Origin: Acetobacter fabarum
Lineage (GTDB): Bacteria > Pseudomonadota > Alphaproteobacteria > Acetobacterales > Acetobacteraceae
DNA: 64,000 nucleotides
Assembly: GCF_011516925.1 (NCBI RefSeq)
Contig: NZ_WOTG01000007.1
Span: 62,001 to 126,000 of the forward strand
Reading direction: 5' to 3'
In this document: one piece after another, positions 45,671-54,785 of the stretch
How the letters are laid out: each line of letters starts with the position of its first letter
Numbering within the stretch: the stretch's first letter is position 1
Notes under the pieces: model-generated
Databases searched by the model: none
Told to the model about the DNA's origin: nothing
What the model saw: the letters and a program-made list of their open reading frames with translations, nothing else
Program-made: the position numbers and the translations under genes

Positions 45671-46870
45671 TCAGGTGTGGTCTGGCGCACGTGTTAACAG
45701 ATAGCTGATCATGGCTCCGACCAGACAGCAGGTAGCACTGGCCAGGAACATGGCGGGGTAGCCCGCAAGTTCAATGATAGGCCCGAGTGTAAAGCCCGAA
45801 CACGCAATGGCCAGGTCCAGAAAGATGGAATAAGCGCTGAGTGCGGCACCACGGTTATGAGGGCCTGCCTTGTTAACCGCCAGAACCCCTAATGCCGGGA
45901 ACAGAAGCGAAAAGCCTGCCCCTGTTAGGGCTGCCCCCAGCAATGCACTGGTATGGGACGGAAAAACACCAATAACAACCAGTCCAATCGCTTCGACCAG
46001 CAAGGAAACAATGGCGACAAACACGCCTCCGCGCCGTTTGATCTGGGATGCAAAGAAAAACCGGATACACACAAACACGATGCCAAAAACAGCAAGTGCC
46101 GTAGCCGCGCCAGTCCAATGATGGGCTGCATAATACAGTGCCAGAAAAGACGAGATGGCGGCAAACCCGATAGAGCCTGCGGCAAGGGCCGAGCCGTGCC
46201 ACAGAACCAGATGCAATGCCTTGCTGAAAGCAATAGGTGTTTCAGTTGATGGGTGAGGCTGGGCTCCGTGGTAAAAGCCAATAAGAGCAAGCCCGAAGAG
46301 TGGTAATGCGGCAGAAAGGGCACCAACTGAAACCAGCCCCCCATACGGTGCAGGCAGGAGTGCAAGTGCCGCACCAACCGGTGCCCCCAGAGCAATGCCC
46401 CCGTAAGAGCATATTCCGTTCCATGATATGGCCAGTGCTGTGTTCTCGGCCCCCACGCGGTGGATGTTCCATATGATAACACCCGTTGCTGTCCAGCTTT
46501 CTGCCCAGCCCAGAAAAAGACGGCTGAGCAATATAATGGCAAGGGAAGCAGAGGGGGCATATGGCAGCAGACCCGCCCCCCCCAAGAGCAGGCCGGAGCA
46601 GACGCAAGTCAGTAACCCGCCAATAACCACGGGTTTGGGGCCTATTCTGTCCACCAGCCGTCCGGCGGAGGAGCGGGCCGCAAAGGTGGCCAGATATTGT
46701 AGGGCAAAGGTTAGCCCGGCCAGCGTTGTGCTGTAGCCCAGCGTTGTATGCACAAAAATGGTCAGGACCGCATTGGGCATGCCTATAACAATATAGACAA
46801 GCAGATTGAACAGAACGACGGAAAGAACCTTCCTGATCGGGGATGCGGCAGATGTTTGTGCGGTGGCCAT
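45671..46870 (-). CDS. MFS transporter
   Basis: This 399-residue protein has about twelve membrane helices and the major-facilitator loop pattern after helix 2 (AGRLVDRIGPKPVVIGG). The substrate cannot be told; the length and motif fit sugar- or drug-efflux members such as the YfcJ/arabinose-efflux-like group. I use ATG 46870; the frame is open 37 codons further but that stretch is His/Ala-rich and unlike MFS N-termini. It is divergent from the NemR-like gene, and a TetR-type palindrome lies between them, so it may be repressed by that protein. Confidence 0.88.
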   Translation of the reverse strand: MATAQTSAASPIRKVLSVVLFNLLVYIVIGMPNAVLTIFVHTTLGYSTTLAGLTFALQYLATFAARSSAGRLVDRIGPKPVVIGGLLTCVCSGLLLGGAGLLPYAPSASLAIILLSRLFLGWAESWTATGVIIWNIHRVGAENTALAISWNGICSYGGIALGAPVGAALALLPAPYGGLVSVGALSAALPLFGLALIGFYHGAQPHPSTETPIAFSKALHLVLWHGSALAAGSIGFAAISSFLALYYAAHHWTGAATALAVFGIVFVCIRFFFASQIKRRGGVFVAIVSLLVEAIGLVVIGVFPSHTSALLGAALTGAGFSLLFPALGVLAVNKAGPHNRGAALSAYSIFLDLAIACSGFTLGPIIELAGYPAMFLASATCCLVGAMISYLLTRAPDHT

Positions 46871-47017
46871 GCCGTAATTGGAACAGATTTTGAACGCTTT
46901 GCACAGCAGGTTAAGCGCATGAGCAGCAATGTGATGAGTATGTGGGGCATGGAGCCGGAGAGGCCCCTTTGGTGCCCGCATGGCGCAAAGAATTCGGCAG
47001 AGTAAAAGGGGATTTTA

Positions 47018-47033
47018 TAGACCGATCGGTCTA
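47018..47033. promoter_or_regulatory. perfect palindrome, candidate NemR box 1
   Basis: TAGACCGATCGGTCTA is a perfect 16-base palindrome, 41 bases before the NemR-like gene and 147 bases before the MFS start. It has the TAGACC-N4-GGTCTA form described for the E. coli NemR box, as I recall it. Confidence 0.75.
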
Positions 47034-47074
47034 GTTGTATTGACTGAGCACTGTAGATACTCTATTAAATACGC

Positions 47075-47668
47075 ATGAGTGTTGTAGAAAAGCATAATGC
47101 AGCCAGAAGGCGTATTGTAGAAGCCGCACGGTCTATTGTTGGGGAGCGTGGGTTTTCTGCTGTAGGCATTTCCCAGATACTGGAAGTTGCAAGTATCCCC
47201 AAAGGATCATTTTACCATTATTTTGATTCGAAGGAGGCTTTTGGCGAAGAACTTTTGCGGATTTACATGGATGATTATCTGCAAAAAATGGACACTCTGT
47301 TCTCACCCGATGTTGGTAATGCAGCGGACCAGCTGTTTGCGTATTTTCGCTTCTGGCAGGAAACGCATGTGGATGGGAAAACAGGCGATAAATGCCTGAT
47401 TGTTAAGCTGGCAGCCGAAGTATCTGACCTGTCCGAACGCATGCGCAGAATTCTGGATACCGGCACAGCCAAAGCCATAGACCGCATTGCCCGCACCATT
47501 GCGGAAGGGCAACAGGAAGGCTCGGTCCAGCGCGGTATGGAGGCTCAGGCACTGGCGGGAGCTTTATACCAGCTCTGGCTTGGCGCGACCTTAATGGTCA
47601 AGATTACGCACCGCTCCCAGCCGTTTGAAAAAACATGGCAGGCGTCCCAGCGGCTCCTTCTGCCCTGA
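47075..47668 (+). CDS. nemR: NemR-like TetR repressor, probable electrophile sensor
   Basis: This 197-residue TetR-family protein has the N-terminal helix-turn-helix (ISQILEVASIPKGSFYHYF) and is close to E. coli NemR through most of its length: SKEAFG, DKCLIVKLAAEVSDLSERMR and ALYQLWLGATLMVKI all have counterparts there. Cys107 and Lys176 align with NemR Cys106 and Lys175, the pair reported to form a reversible bond on oxidation by hypochlorite or electrophiles. The alignment is from memory. The palindrome upstream suggests autorepression, and a related site stands before the aldehyde dehydrogenase gene. Confidence 0.82.
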   Translation: MSVVEKHNAARRRIVEAARSIVGERGFSAVGISQILEVASIPKGSFYHYFDSKEAFGEELLRIYMDDYLQKMDTLFSPDVGNAADQLFAYFRFWQETHVDGKTGDKCLIVKLAAEVSDLSERMRRILDTGTAKAIDRIARTIAEGQQEGSVQRGMEAQALAGALYQLWLGATLMVKITHRSQPFEKTWQASQRLLLP

Positions 47669-47758
47669 TCCGGCGGGGTGTGTAGCTCAAACCGACCCGG
47701 TTTGGTCTTTTTTAAAATGCTTTTGTTACAAGCATGTGCGTAACGTGCAGGGCGGATA

Positions 47759-47774
47759 TGAGCCGATCGGTCTA
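47759..47774. promoter_or_regulatory. degenerate NemR-like box
   Basis: The 16 bases TGAGCCGATCGGTCTA differ from box 1 at three positions, all in the left arm; the right arm is identical. It may be a weak or decayed site. Confidence 0.5.
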
Positions 47775-47951
47775 TTTTCGTCGTTGACCGCAGCTATATC
47801 CATACATATATAGACAAGATGAGTAGCACAAACCAGCAAGCCACGGTTTTGGCGGGGTGCTGTTTGTGTGGAGTTATGGTCGTGCACTGTTGTTCCAGGT
47901 TGTGGGCGCAAGAGCGGGCAGCATCCGGCTGCTTCTCATGCGCCAACAATT

Positions 47952-47969
47952 AAATAGACTGGTCTATTT
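47952..47969. promoter_or_regulatory. NemR-like box 3 at the aldehyde dehydrogenase promoter
   Basis: AAATAGACTGGTCTATTT has 8-base arms around a two-base centre. It shares TAGAC and GTCTA with box 1 but with a shorter spacer, and lies 95 bases before the aldehyde dehydrogenase start. Confidence 0.6.
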
Positions 47970-48064
47970 TTAATCGCCCCGATGTTGTGCGCGGTCGCGC
48001 ATCGGGTGCGGGGTAGATTGTGCACACTTCTGCCTTGGCGACTTTTAATACTTGTGAGGAAAAA

Positions 48065-49456
48065 ATGGCCTACGCGTCAACAAACCCCTATACGGGCGAA
48101 GTTCTAGCCACATTCCCCGATGCAACGGATGCGGAAGTGCAGACCGCACTGGCACAGGCTCACGCAGCTTATGAAAGCTGGCGCGAAACATCCTTTGCAG
48201 AACGTGCACGGGTCATGACGGCCGCCGCCGCCATTTTGCGCCGGGATGTGGATAAATATGCCCTGCTTGGCACGCTGGAAATGGGCAAGCTGTTTGAAGA
48301 ATCCAAAAAAGAAGTGATTCTTTCAGCCGAAATTTTTGAATATTACGCAAAATTTTCCGAAAAACTGCTCCAGCCTGAATCCCTGCCGGTTGCCGATCCT
48401 TCGGAAGGCAAGGCTACTTTGGTGCATGAACCGCTGGGTATTGTGCTGGCAATTGAACCTTGGAATTTCCCCTTCTATCAGGTTGTGCGCATTATTGCGC
48501 CCCAGCTTTCTGCTGGTAATGCCGTGCTGCTCAAGCATGCTTCCAACCTGCCGCAGTGTGCAGCAGCCTGCCAGAGCCTGATGGAAGAAGCCGGTCTGCC
48601 CAAAGGCCTGTTCCGCAACCTGTATGCTGCGCGCCCGCATACAGCCATGATCCTGAATGACCCCCGCGTTTGCGGCGTGGCCCTGACCGGGTCCGAAGGT
48701 GCTGGCGTTATTATTGCAGGTACGGCTGGCAAAGCCCTTAAAAAGGCAACCATGGAACTGGGTGGCGCAGACGCCTTTATTGTTCTGGATGATGCCGATG
48801 TTGAAAAGGCTGCCAAATGGGCCGTGCTGGGCCGCCATTGGAATGCAGGGCAGGTGTGTGTGTCTGCCAAGCGCCTGATTGTGGCTGATGCCGTGTATGA
48901 CCGCTTTCTGGAGCTGTACAAAAAAGGTGTTGCCGAGCTTAAGGCGGGTGACCCTATGGACCCAGCCACCACACTGGCTCCGCTTTCTTCCCAGAGTGCC
49001 AAGGATGACCTGCACGATCAGGTAACGCGGGCCATGAGCCATGGCGCAAAGGTAGAAGTTATTGGTGCTCCCGTGCCGGGTAAGGGCGCGTTCTTCCAGC
49101 CGCTGCTCATGACCGGTCTGGATGAGAATAACGAAGCCCGCCATTGGGAGTTTTTTGGCCCGGTGACACAGCTTTACCGTGCGAAAGATGAAGATGACGC
49201 CGTGCGTATTGCCAATGATTCGCCCTATGGTCTGGGTGGGTCTGTCTTTACGCGGGATGAGGCACGTGGTGCACGTGTTGCAGCCCGGATCCGCACAGGC
49301 ATGGTGTTTATCAACCATCCGCTGGCACCAAAGGCCGATCTTCCGTTCGGGGGTATTGCCCGTTCCGGCTATGGCCGCGAGTTGATCGGTCTGGGGATCA
49401 AGGAGTTTGTTAACCACAAGCTGATCAACACTGTTGATATTGACGCACCGTTCTGA
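48065..49456 (+). CDS. NAD(P)-dependent aldehyde dehydrogenase (succinate-semialdehyde type)
   Basis: This 463-residue ALDH-superfamily enzyme oxidises an aldehyde to its acid. The catalytic Glu231 in MELGG and Cys265 in NAGQVCVSAKR are present, with IEPWNFPFYQVVR (cofactor site) and the C-terminal GGIARSGYGRELI loop. The protein is closest in pattern to the GabD/SSADH group; its true substrate could be another short aldehyde. It is preceded by GAGGAAAAA at the ATG and by palindromes like those of the neighbouring NemR-like regulator, which suggests induction by reactive aldehydes. A terminator follows. Confidence 0.88.
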   Translation: MAYASTNPYTGEVLATFPDATDAEVQTALAQAHAAYESWRETSFAERARVMTAAAAILRRDVDKYALLGTLEMGKLFEESKKEVILSAEIFEYYAKFSEKLLQPESLPVADPSEGKATLVHEPLGIVLAIEPWNFPFYQVVRIIAPQLSAGNAVLLKHASNLPQCAAACQSLMEEAGLPKGLFRNLYAARPHTAMILNDPRVCGVALTGSEGAGVIIAGTAGKALKKATMELGGADAFIVLDDADVEKAAKWAVLGRHWNAGQVCVSAKRLIVADAVYDRFLELYKKGVAELKAGDPMDPATTLAPLSSQSAKDDLHDQVTRAMSHGAKVEVIGAPVPGKGAFFQPLLMTGLDENNEARHWEFFGPVTQLYRAKDEDDAVRIANDSPYGLGGSVFTRDEARGARVAARIRTGMVFINHPLAPKADLPFGGIARSGYGRELIGLGIKEFVNHKLINTVDIDAPF

Positions 49457-49465
49457 TGAACACAG

Positions 49466-49495
49466 CCCGGTGGAAGTGATATTCCACCGGGTTTT
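49466..49495 (+). terminator. terminator after the aldehyde dehydrogenase gene
   Basis: CCCGGTGGAA and TTCCACCGGG form a perfect 10-base stem with a six-base loop, then TTTT. It starts ten bases after the stop. Confidence 0.85.
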
Positions 49496-49645
49496 GCAAA
49501 ATGTACTGACTGAATAAGATACTTTTTTATAAAAGTATCAGACTGAAACTCCCGGACTAAAATAATTCTTCTGTGTTTCCCATGCGGGAAACCCTTTTGG
49601 CTGCTCTTCCATTCTGCGTGTTTTTTAAAGAGGTTGGTAAAACCG

Positions 49646-50938
49646 ATGGCATCCAGGTCTGAAATTCTTATTGTTGGCGGTGGTGTGGCCGGGCTGGCTC
49701 TTGCAACGCGTCTGGGTAAAACGCTGGGCAGGCAGGGTAAGGCCCGCATTACACTGGTGGATAAAAGCTTCTGCCACGTGTGGAAGCCCATGTTGCATTG
49801 TTTTGCAGCAGGGACGGTCATGAACGAAAATGACCGGATCAGTTTTATGTCGCAGGCCAGCGGCAACCATTTTGAGTTCTGGCCCGGTGAGGTCGTCTCT
49901 CTGGATCGGGAGAAACGGCAGCTAACTCTCAGCCCTTTTCATGCGTCCGATGGCACACCGGTGCTGGAAAGCCGGACACTGACATATGATGCCGTAGTGC
50001 TGGCGGTGGGGAGCTGCGCGAACGATTTTGGTACACCGGGAGTTAAGGAAAACTGCCTGTTTATTGATAATCTGGTCGAAGCCAATTCTTTTAACGAGAA
50101 GTTCCGCATGGAACTGCTCAAGGCGTTCGCCAGCACATCCAAGCTGGATATTGCCATTGTTGGTGGCGGTGCAACGGGCACCCAGCTGGCTGCGGAATTG
50201 CATAAATCGCTCGAAATCGTGGACCCGGTCAGCCTGCATGCCTTTGGTAAGGAGCCGCCCAAACTCAGTATTACGCTGCTTCAGTCCGGTGCACGTATTC
50301 TCCCGGCTTTTCCCGAATCTGTTTCGGTGGCAGCGCAGCAGGAGCTGGAGCGTATTGGGGTAACCGTGCGCACATCGGCCAGAGTGGCGGGGGCGGATCA
50401 GAGCGGCTTTATCCTCAAGGATGGCACGCATGTGCCTGCCATGCTGCGTGTCTGGGCTGCTGGGGTTAAAGCGCCGGAAGTTACGCGTGCCTATGGGGGG
50501 CTATCGCTCAATCGTGCGGGGCAGATACAGGTTAAACCCAACCTGTGCTCAGTGGATGATAACCGGATTTTTGCAATGGGGGACTGCTCCTTTATTGTGG
50601 ATGACCCTTTGCCAGCAACCGCGCAGGTTGCCCGCCAGCAGGCCATTCACCTTGCCCGGCACCTGCCTGCCTGGATTGAACACGGTCAAGAAGTGCCTGG
50701 CTGCATTTTTCATAACAAGGGGGCTATTGTTGCCTTGGGCAATTATAATGGCTGGGCGGCCCTGCCGGGTGGGCGTGTGTTGGGGGGCGGCTTTATGCGT
50801 GGGCTTTCTGCCCGTATTGGCCATATCATGCTTTACAGAAAACATCAGGTTGAACTGTACGGATTACTGCGTGGTCTGGCCTCCATTTTTGCGGACAGGA
50901 TTGAAACCTTTATCCGCCCCCCTGTAAGGCTGGATTAG
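49646..50938 (+). CDS. ndh: type II NADH dehydrogenase (NDH-2)
   Basis: This 430-residue single-subunit flavoenzyme passes electrons from NADH to ubiquinone without pumping protons. It has an FAD motif VGGGVAGLALATRLG near the start, a second dinucleotide motif IAIVGGGATGTQLAAELH (about 168-186), the C-terminal FAD contact IFAMGDCSF, and a final amphipathic stretch suited to membrane attachment. The ATG at 49646 is used; a TTG four codons earlier overlaps the AGAGG. Such enzymes are typical of the fast oxidative metabolism of acetic acid bacteria. Other FAD/NAD oxidoreductases of this group (sulfide:quinone reductase) are less likely. Confidence 0.87.
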   Translation: MASRSEILIVGGGVAGLALATRLGKTLGRQGKARITLVDKSFCHVWKPMLHCFAAGTVMNENDRISFMSQASGNHFEFWPGEVVSLDREKRQLTLSPFHASDGTPVLESRTLTYDAVVLAVGSCANDFGTPGVKENCLFIDNLVEANSFNEKFRMELLKAFASTSKLDIAIVGGGATGTQLAAELHKSLEIVDPVSLHAFGKEPPKLSITLLQSGARILPAFPESVSVAAQQELERIGVTVRTSARVAGADQSGFILKDGTHVPAMLRVWAAGVKAPEVTRAYGGLSLNRAGQIQVKPNLCSVDDNRIFAMGDCSFIVDDPLPATAQVARQQAIHLARHLPAWIEHGQEVPGCIFHNKGAIVALGNYNGWAALPGGRVLGGGFMRGLSARIGHIMLYRKHQVELYGLLRGLASIFADRIETFIRPPVRLD

Positions 50939-51028
50939 TCCCGGCCAAGCAGGATTAGGGGGAGTTGTAGGCCCCTGTGTTTTCCGGTTTTTGTCTTCAG
51001 GTATTTCAGGCTCCGGCCTGCTTCTGGC

Positions 51029-52894
51029 CTAGTTCTGGAAAGGGTAATACCGGAAGGTTACAAAAACCGTGTTGCCGTTTACGGTTGGGCGGGTTGTGGT
51101 GCCGGTATCATTCACGCCCCGAAAAGCAAATTTGCGAACATAGGTATATTGCAGGCCCGCCATAACACTACCGTAATGCCCATCCAGCAGGTGCCACCAC
51201 CCACCCATTGTGTACGATATAAGGGACTGGGTCTGGGCATTGCAGACCCCCATCATCAGGGAGCAGCCCGAAAGTCTGGCATTGGGGGAGCCATAGCCAT
51301 AATAGTTGCCATCTGCTCCTTCATAAACCGTGCGGTGGGCGGCTTCCACACCACCATAGGAATACAGGAGCAGGTTGTCCGTCGGGTGGCCGATCAGGCC
51401 AAGGGAGCCAATAATTTCGTGCAAGGGGGCGGGTGCGCCGGTGCTGCGGAAGGTCATGTCGGGTAACTGGCTGGGGCCGTAGCGGCCAATTCCTCTGCCT
51501 GCCAGCACATCCCCCACTAGCTGCATTTTACCAGACAGAAGCGGCACAGCCATGGAGCCACCAACACCGCCCCCAAAGGCAACCCGGGAATGCGCCTGAC
51601 CACCAAGCCCCCCACTGGCCCCGCCATTGACAACAATAGTGCGGAACCACCGCGCCAAGCCGTATAGTTCGTAATGCCCGGCAGAAGTGTCCACCGCAGT
51701 CTTGAGAACAATATCCGGCGCGGCATCAAGGCTGTAATGGGCTTCGGGGTCCAGCATGCCTGTACCCGTGCTGTTATAGATTACATGCGGGCCAGACGTT
51801 TGCCCCATGGCGGGTGGAATGTTGCCGCCGGAATCCAGCGTGGAATCATCAAACCCAAGGGTAGCCTGCGGGGTTTCAACTGACAGGCCAAGCCACCACT
51901 TGCGGTGGAAGTCCTTGATAAAGCGCACCTGAGGCACACGGGTAAAGGTTACGCCGGGAATAAGGTTGCTATCCACAACAGGGGGGAGTTGTTCGTGCCT
52001 GCGCAGCAGGGTGCTGGTGTAGCCCGTGGTCAGGCTCCATGCCTGACCGGCCAGAAAGTGCAGGCCCAGATCCCGGTCGTCTGCCGCCAGATAGGCCTGT
52101 CGCATTCTGGGCACGTAGCTGTTGGTCTGCACGGCATTGGAATTGCTGCCAGAACCGCCAAAATCGCTTTCCACGTAAGCTTCAACGGTAACCCCCCGGG
52201 CGGGTCTGCCCTCAATCAGCAGGCTGAAGCGGCTGAGCTGGGCGGTCGGGCGGTATTCGGAGGCATGGGCATTGGGGTTTCCGGAGTAAGGGAAGGCACC
52301 CCAAGGGGTTGCGGGGCCTGCGGTCAGGTTTTTGTCTCGGTAGATATTGGACATATCCACAAAACCACCCAGTTTGACTGAGACTGAGCCAATTTTAAAA
52401 ATAGGGGGTAGGCTGTCCACTTCTGTCTGGGTGAGCGCGGTAGGGCTGGAAGAAGACAGGTTGATGTTTTTAACGCTTGGCGTGTCCTGCGCCATGGCTG
52501 TGGGGGCAGGGTCGGCAGAAAATGGTTCGACTGGCTGGTTGTTGATCCGGATTGGCCCGGCCAGTTCTTCCGTCTGCTGGCTTGGCATGGAGGGTGAGCG
52601 TGCCAGACGTGTGTCCGCTGTGCCAGAAGCCTGTTGACCAGAGGCATAGTGGCGGGTGGGGTTCTGTTCCGCACGGGGCTGGTGGCGGAGGGGGCTACGG
52701 GGTGTCCGCTGGTTTTTCTGCAGGTCTTTAACCTGTGCTTGAAGTTGCAGAACCATGCTGCGCAATTGTGCAATTTCGGCACTATTATCCGCCAGAGCTG
52801 CGCGGGGGAAGCTCACCATGCAGCCCAGAACGCATGATAGCCCGAAATACCAGAGATCCTGCGTGTAGAGATGTAGAAAAGACTGTTTTTTCAC
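51029..52894 (-). CDS. outer-membrane porin with N-terminal coiled coil
   Basis: This 621-residue protein starts with a signal peptide ending near AALADN (about residue 36). A coiled coil (NSAEIAQLRSMVLQLQAQVK, about 37-60) and a disordered Pro/Ser/Gln region (to about 165) follow, then a long beta-barrel part with alternating strands up to the C-terminal FVTFRYYPFQN. The layout fits DcaP-like or trimeric porins with an N-terminal coiled coil. The last residue is Asn rather than Phe, a small departure from the barrel rule. Substrate unknown. Two short palindromes lie within about 110 bases upstream. Confidence 0.8.
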   Translation of the reverse strand: MKKQSFLHLYTQDLWYFGLSCVLGCMVSFPRAALADNSAEIAQLRSMVLQLQAQVKDLQKNQRTPRSPLRHQPRAEQNPTRHYASGQQASGTADTRLARSPSMPSQQTEELAGPIRINNQPVEPFSADPAPTAMAQDTPSVKNINLSSSSPTALTQTEVDSLPPIFKIGSVSVKLGGFVDMSNIYRDKNLTAGPATPWGAFPYSGNPNAHASEYRPTAQLSRFSLLIEGRPARGVTVEAYVESDFGGSGSNSNAVQTNSYVPRMRQAYLAADDRDLGLHFLAGQAWSLTTGYTSTLLRRHEQLPPVVDSNLIPGVTFTRVPQVRFIKDFHRKWWLGLSVETPQATLGFDDSTLDSGGNIPPAMGQTSGPHVIYNSTGTGMLDPEAHYSLDAAPDIVLKTAVDTSAGHYELYGLARWFRTIVVNGGASGGLGGQAHSRVAFGGGVGGSMAVPLLSGKMQLVGDVLAGRGIGRYGPSQLPDMTFRSTGAPAPLHEIIGSLGLIGHPTDNLLLYSYGGVEAAHRTVYEGADGNYYGYGSPNARLSGCSLMMGVCNAQTQSLISYTMGGWWHLLDGHYGSVMAGLQYTYVRKFAFRGVNDTGTTTRPTVNGNTVFVTFRYYPFQN

Positions 52895-53242
52895 CCTGAC
52901 CGATCCTCGTGTGGCCGGCTGGAGACGATTATCCTTTCAACGCCTTACCGGTAACGAAGCAGTGATTTAACGGGTATTGCTCCAGTCTAGATATGCCAAT
53001 TTGGCGACCCATCCATACAGGGCGAATTCAGGCTGCCCAAACGGCCGGAAGTGCCAGACTGACACAATGGTTTTTCAGTAAACCATAGGAGGAAAAGGAG
53101 CGTAGAATATAAAAAATTCTGAAGAGGCAGGCGTGTTTATGATCTGCGCAGCAGTGTAAAATAAGGTCTTCCAAAGCTATGACCAGAAAAAGATGATGGG
53201 TTGATCTGGATTATGCCGCGCAGGTGGGTTTGGCCGAACAGG
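52895..53242. other. 348-base gap upstream of the porin gene, with short palindromes
   Basis: This gap holds the porin promoter. TTACCGGTAA (52945-52954) and GCCAATTTGGC (52995-53005) are perfect short palindromes 51-110 bases before the porin start and could be operators. No gene or RNA was recognised. Confidence 0.45.
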
Positions 53243-53947
53243 TTATGGGTCCAGCAGCATGCGGGTGTTGAGTTGTATCTGCCGGTGGTTGAGTTTTTTG
53301 ATGTAATTCTTGGTTTCCAGATATTTGAAAATTCTGCTGGTTGTCTCAAACGTCATGCCCAGATAGTCGGCAATATCCTTACGGCTCATAACCAGCGTTA
53401 ACACCTGCGTTGCTTGGTTGAAGTATTCAGGCTGTTTGCTGTAATCGAGCAGAAAACCGATCAGTTTGCTGGTCGCTGTTGGGTGGGACATCAGAATAAT
53501 ATGGTTTTTGGCCGCCATAAGGGAGGCTGTTTTCTGCTTGAGCAGTAAATCCGTTATGCCCGGATAGTTCTGGGCAAGGGTTTGCACGGCACTCCGGCGC
53601 AGGCGCTTGAGGTGTACGTCCACCAGCGCAATGGCAGACCAAGCGTAAACATCGTTTTCTACAATGCCCAAAACCCTGCCGGGCCATAAAAAATCAAGCA
53701 CCAGATTGCGGCCATCTTCAAGCTGGTAATCCAGCCTGAGTGCCCCGGATTGTATAAAATAGATAAAATCGGCACTTTCACCTTGCCGGAACACAATGCT
53801 TTTTGCGGGTTTTTTCAGGTCGCAGCCAATGCGCTCCAGAGCCGAGCATGCTTCTTCCACAAGACTGGGTGGAGTGCTTGGGGCATGCTCCCCGGAATAC
53901 TCCAGATTATGCAGCGGTCGAGAGTAAGGCACGGTGCTGGTTACCAC
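53243..53947 (-). CDS. Crp/Fnr family transcription regulator
   Basis: This 234-residue regulator has a cyclic-nucleotide-type N-terminal domain (VFRQGESADFIYFIQSGALR, about 53-72) and a C-terminal helix-turn-helix (MSRKDIADYLGMTFETTSRI, about 188-207). The recognition helix E-TTSR pattern is like FNR and FixK (E..SR). Only one cysteine (Cys42) is present, so it cannot hold an FNR-type iron-sulfur cluster. The GTG start has a weak ribosome-binding site; a start up to 25 residues later is possible. It precedes the porin gene on the same strand. Confidence 0.88.
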   Translation of the reverse strand: MVTSTVPYSRPLHNLEYSGEHAPSTPPSLVEEACSALERIGCDLKKPAKSIVFRQGESADFIYFIQSGALRLDYQLEDGRNLVLDFLWPGRVLGIVENDVYAWSAIALVDVHLKRLRRSAVQTLAQNYPGITDLLLKQKTASLMAAKNHIILMSHPTATSKLIGFLLDYSKQPEYFNQATQVLTLVMSRKDIADYLGMTFETTSRIFKYLETKNYIKKLNHRQIQLNTRMLLDP

Positions 53948-54119
53948 CCAAGCGGCAGCGCGGAAGCGGGCAGGTGGTCTGGTTCATGATGTGTGACCGC
54001 CATGCCGGTAAACCCTTGCTGTCATGATGACGAGGTTGCTGTTGGGTCCTAAATAAACGAAACGGAACCGTTTCACAATATCATCCAGTACAGGCGGCCA
54101 GAGTGAATGGACCAGCCTT

Positions 54120-54785
54120 TCAGGCGGCTGAAGTGGTGCTTTGCTGCGGGGATGCGAGGTTTTTTTCTTCGGCAAGGGCGAGTTGGGTCAGATGTTTTTC
54201 GTTCTTGCGTAAAAAAAGACCTGAGCCAAGCAGGCCGATTACGGTCAGCACCCCTATGGCTATGCCGGTCGGGCCGGAAACTTCCGATATTTTTCGCCCC
54301 AGCAGGTAGGTGCCCATTGCATACCCCCCGGCCCAGCATGTGCCGCCCAGTGCATTAAAAAGCATAAAGCGCTTCCAGTGCATGTTGCACGCCCCAGCCA
54401 GCAGGGCCACAAAAACGCGCAGGACAGAAACAAACCGCCCCAGAAAAACAATGGCGCTACCGTGGTGGCGGAACAGATATTGGCCCAGCACCAGCCGTTC
54501 TGGCGTCAGGCCGACCTTGCGCCCATGCTTTTGCAGGAGCGGAAGCCCAAAATGCCGCCCGATCAGGTAGCCAAGATTATCCCCGATGATCGCCCCGGCA
54601 ATAGCTGCCAGCGCAACACCCTGAATGGCCAGATGGTGGGTTTTGAGGCAGTACAGCGATGCGGTGATAATGCAGGTTTCGGCCGGAACAGGCAGGCCCA
54701 TGCTCTCCATCAGAACAAGCAGGGTCACGATACCGTAACCGTAATGCTGAAGCAGCGTATCCAGATGATGTAGCAGGGGGAGCAT
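54120..54785 (-). CDS. DedA family membrane protein (second copy)
   Basis: This 221-residue protein is a paralogue of the one at 17155-17838, sharing VLMESMGLPVPAE, AGAIIGDNLGYLIGRHFGLPLL, the arginine segment FLGRFVSVLRVFVALLAGA and the FNALGG loop. It differs most at the C-terminus, which ends in a charged Lys/Glu/Ser tail. It is divergent from the autotransporter gene across an AT-rich gap. Confidence 0.9.
   Translation of the reverse strand: MLPLLHHLDTLLQHYGYGIVTLLVLMESMGLPVPAETCIITASLYCLKTHHLAIQGVALAAIAGAIIGDNLGYLIGRHFGLPLLQKHGRKVGLTPERLVLGQYLFRHHGSAIVFLGRFVSVLRVFVALLAGACNMHWKRFMLFNALGGTCWAGGYAMGTYLLGRKISEVSGPTGIAIGVLTVIGLLGSGLFLRKNEKHLTQLALAEEKNLASPQQSTTSAA

Larger units (their letters stand above)
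47669..48064. other. 396-base regulatory gap before the aldehyde dehydrogenase gene
   Basis: No gene is supported here. The gap contains two sites related to the palindrome upstream of the NemR-like gene: a half-preserved one at 47759-47774 and a strong one at 47952-47969. It ends with GAGGAAAAA before the ATG at 48065. Confidence 0.65.
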
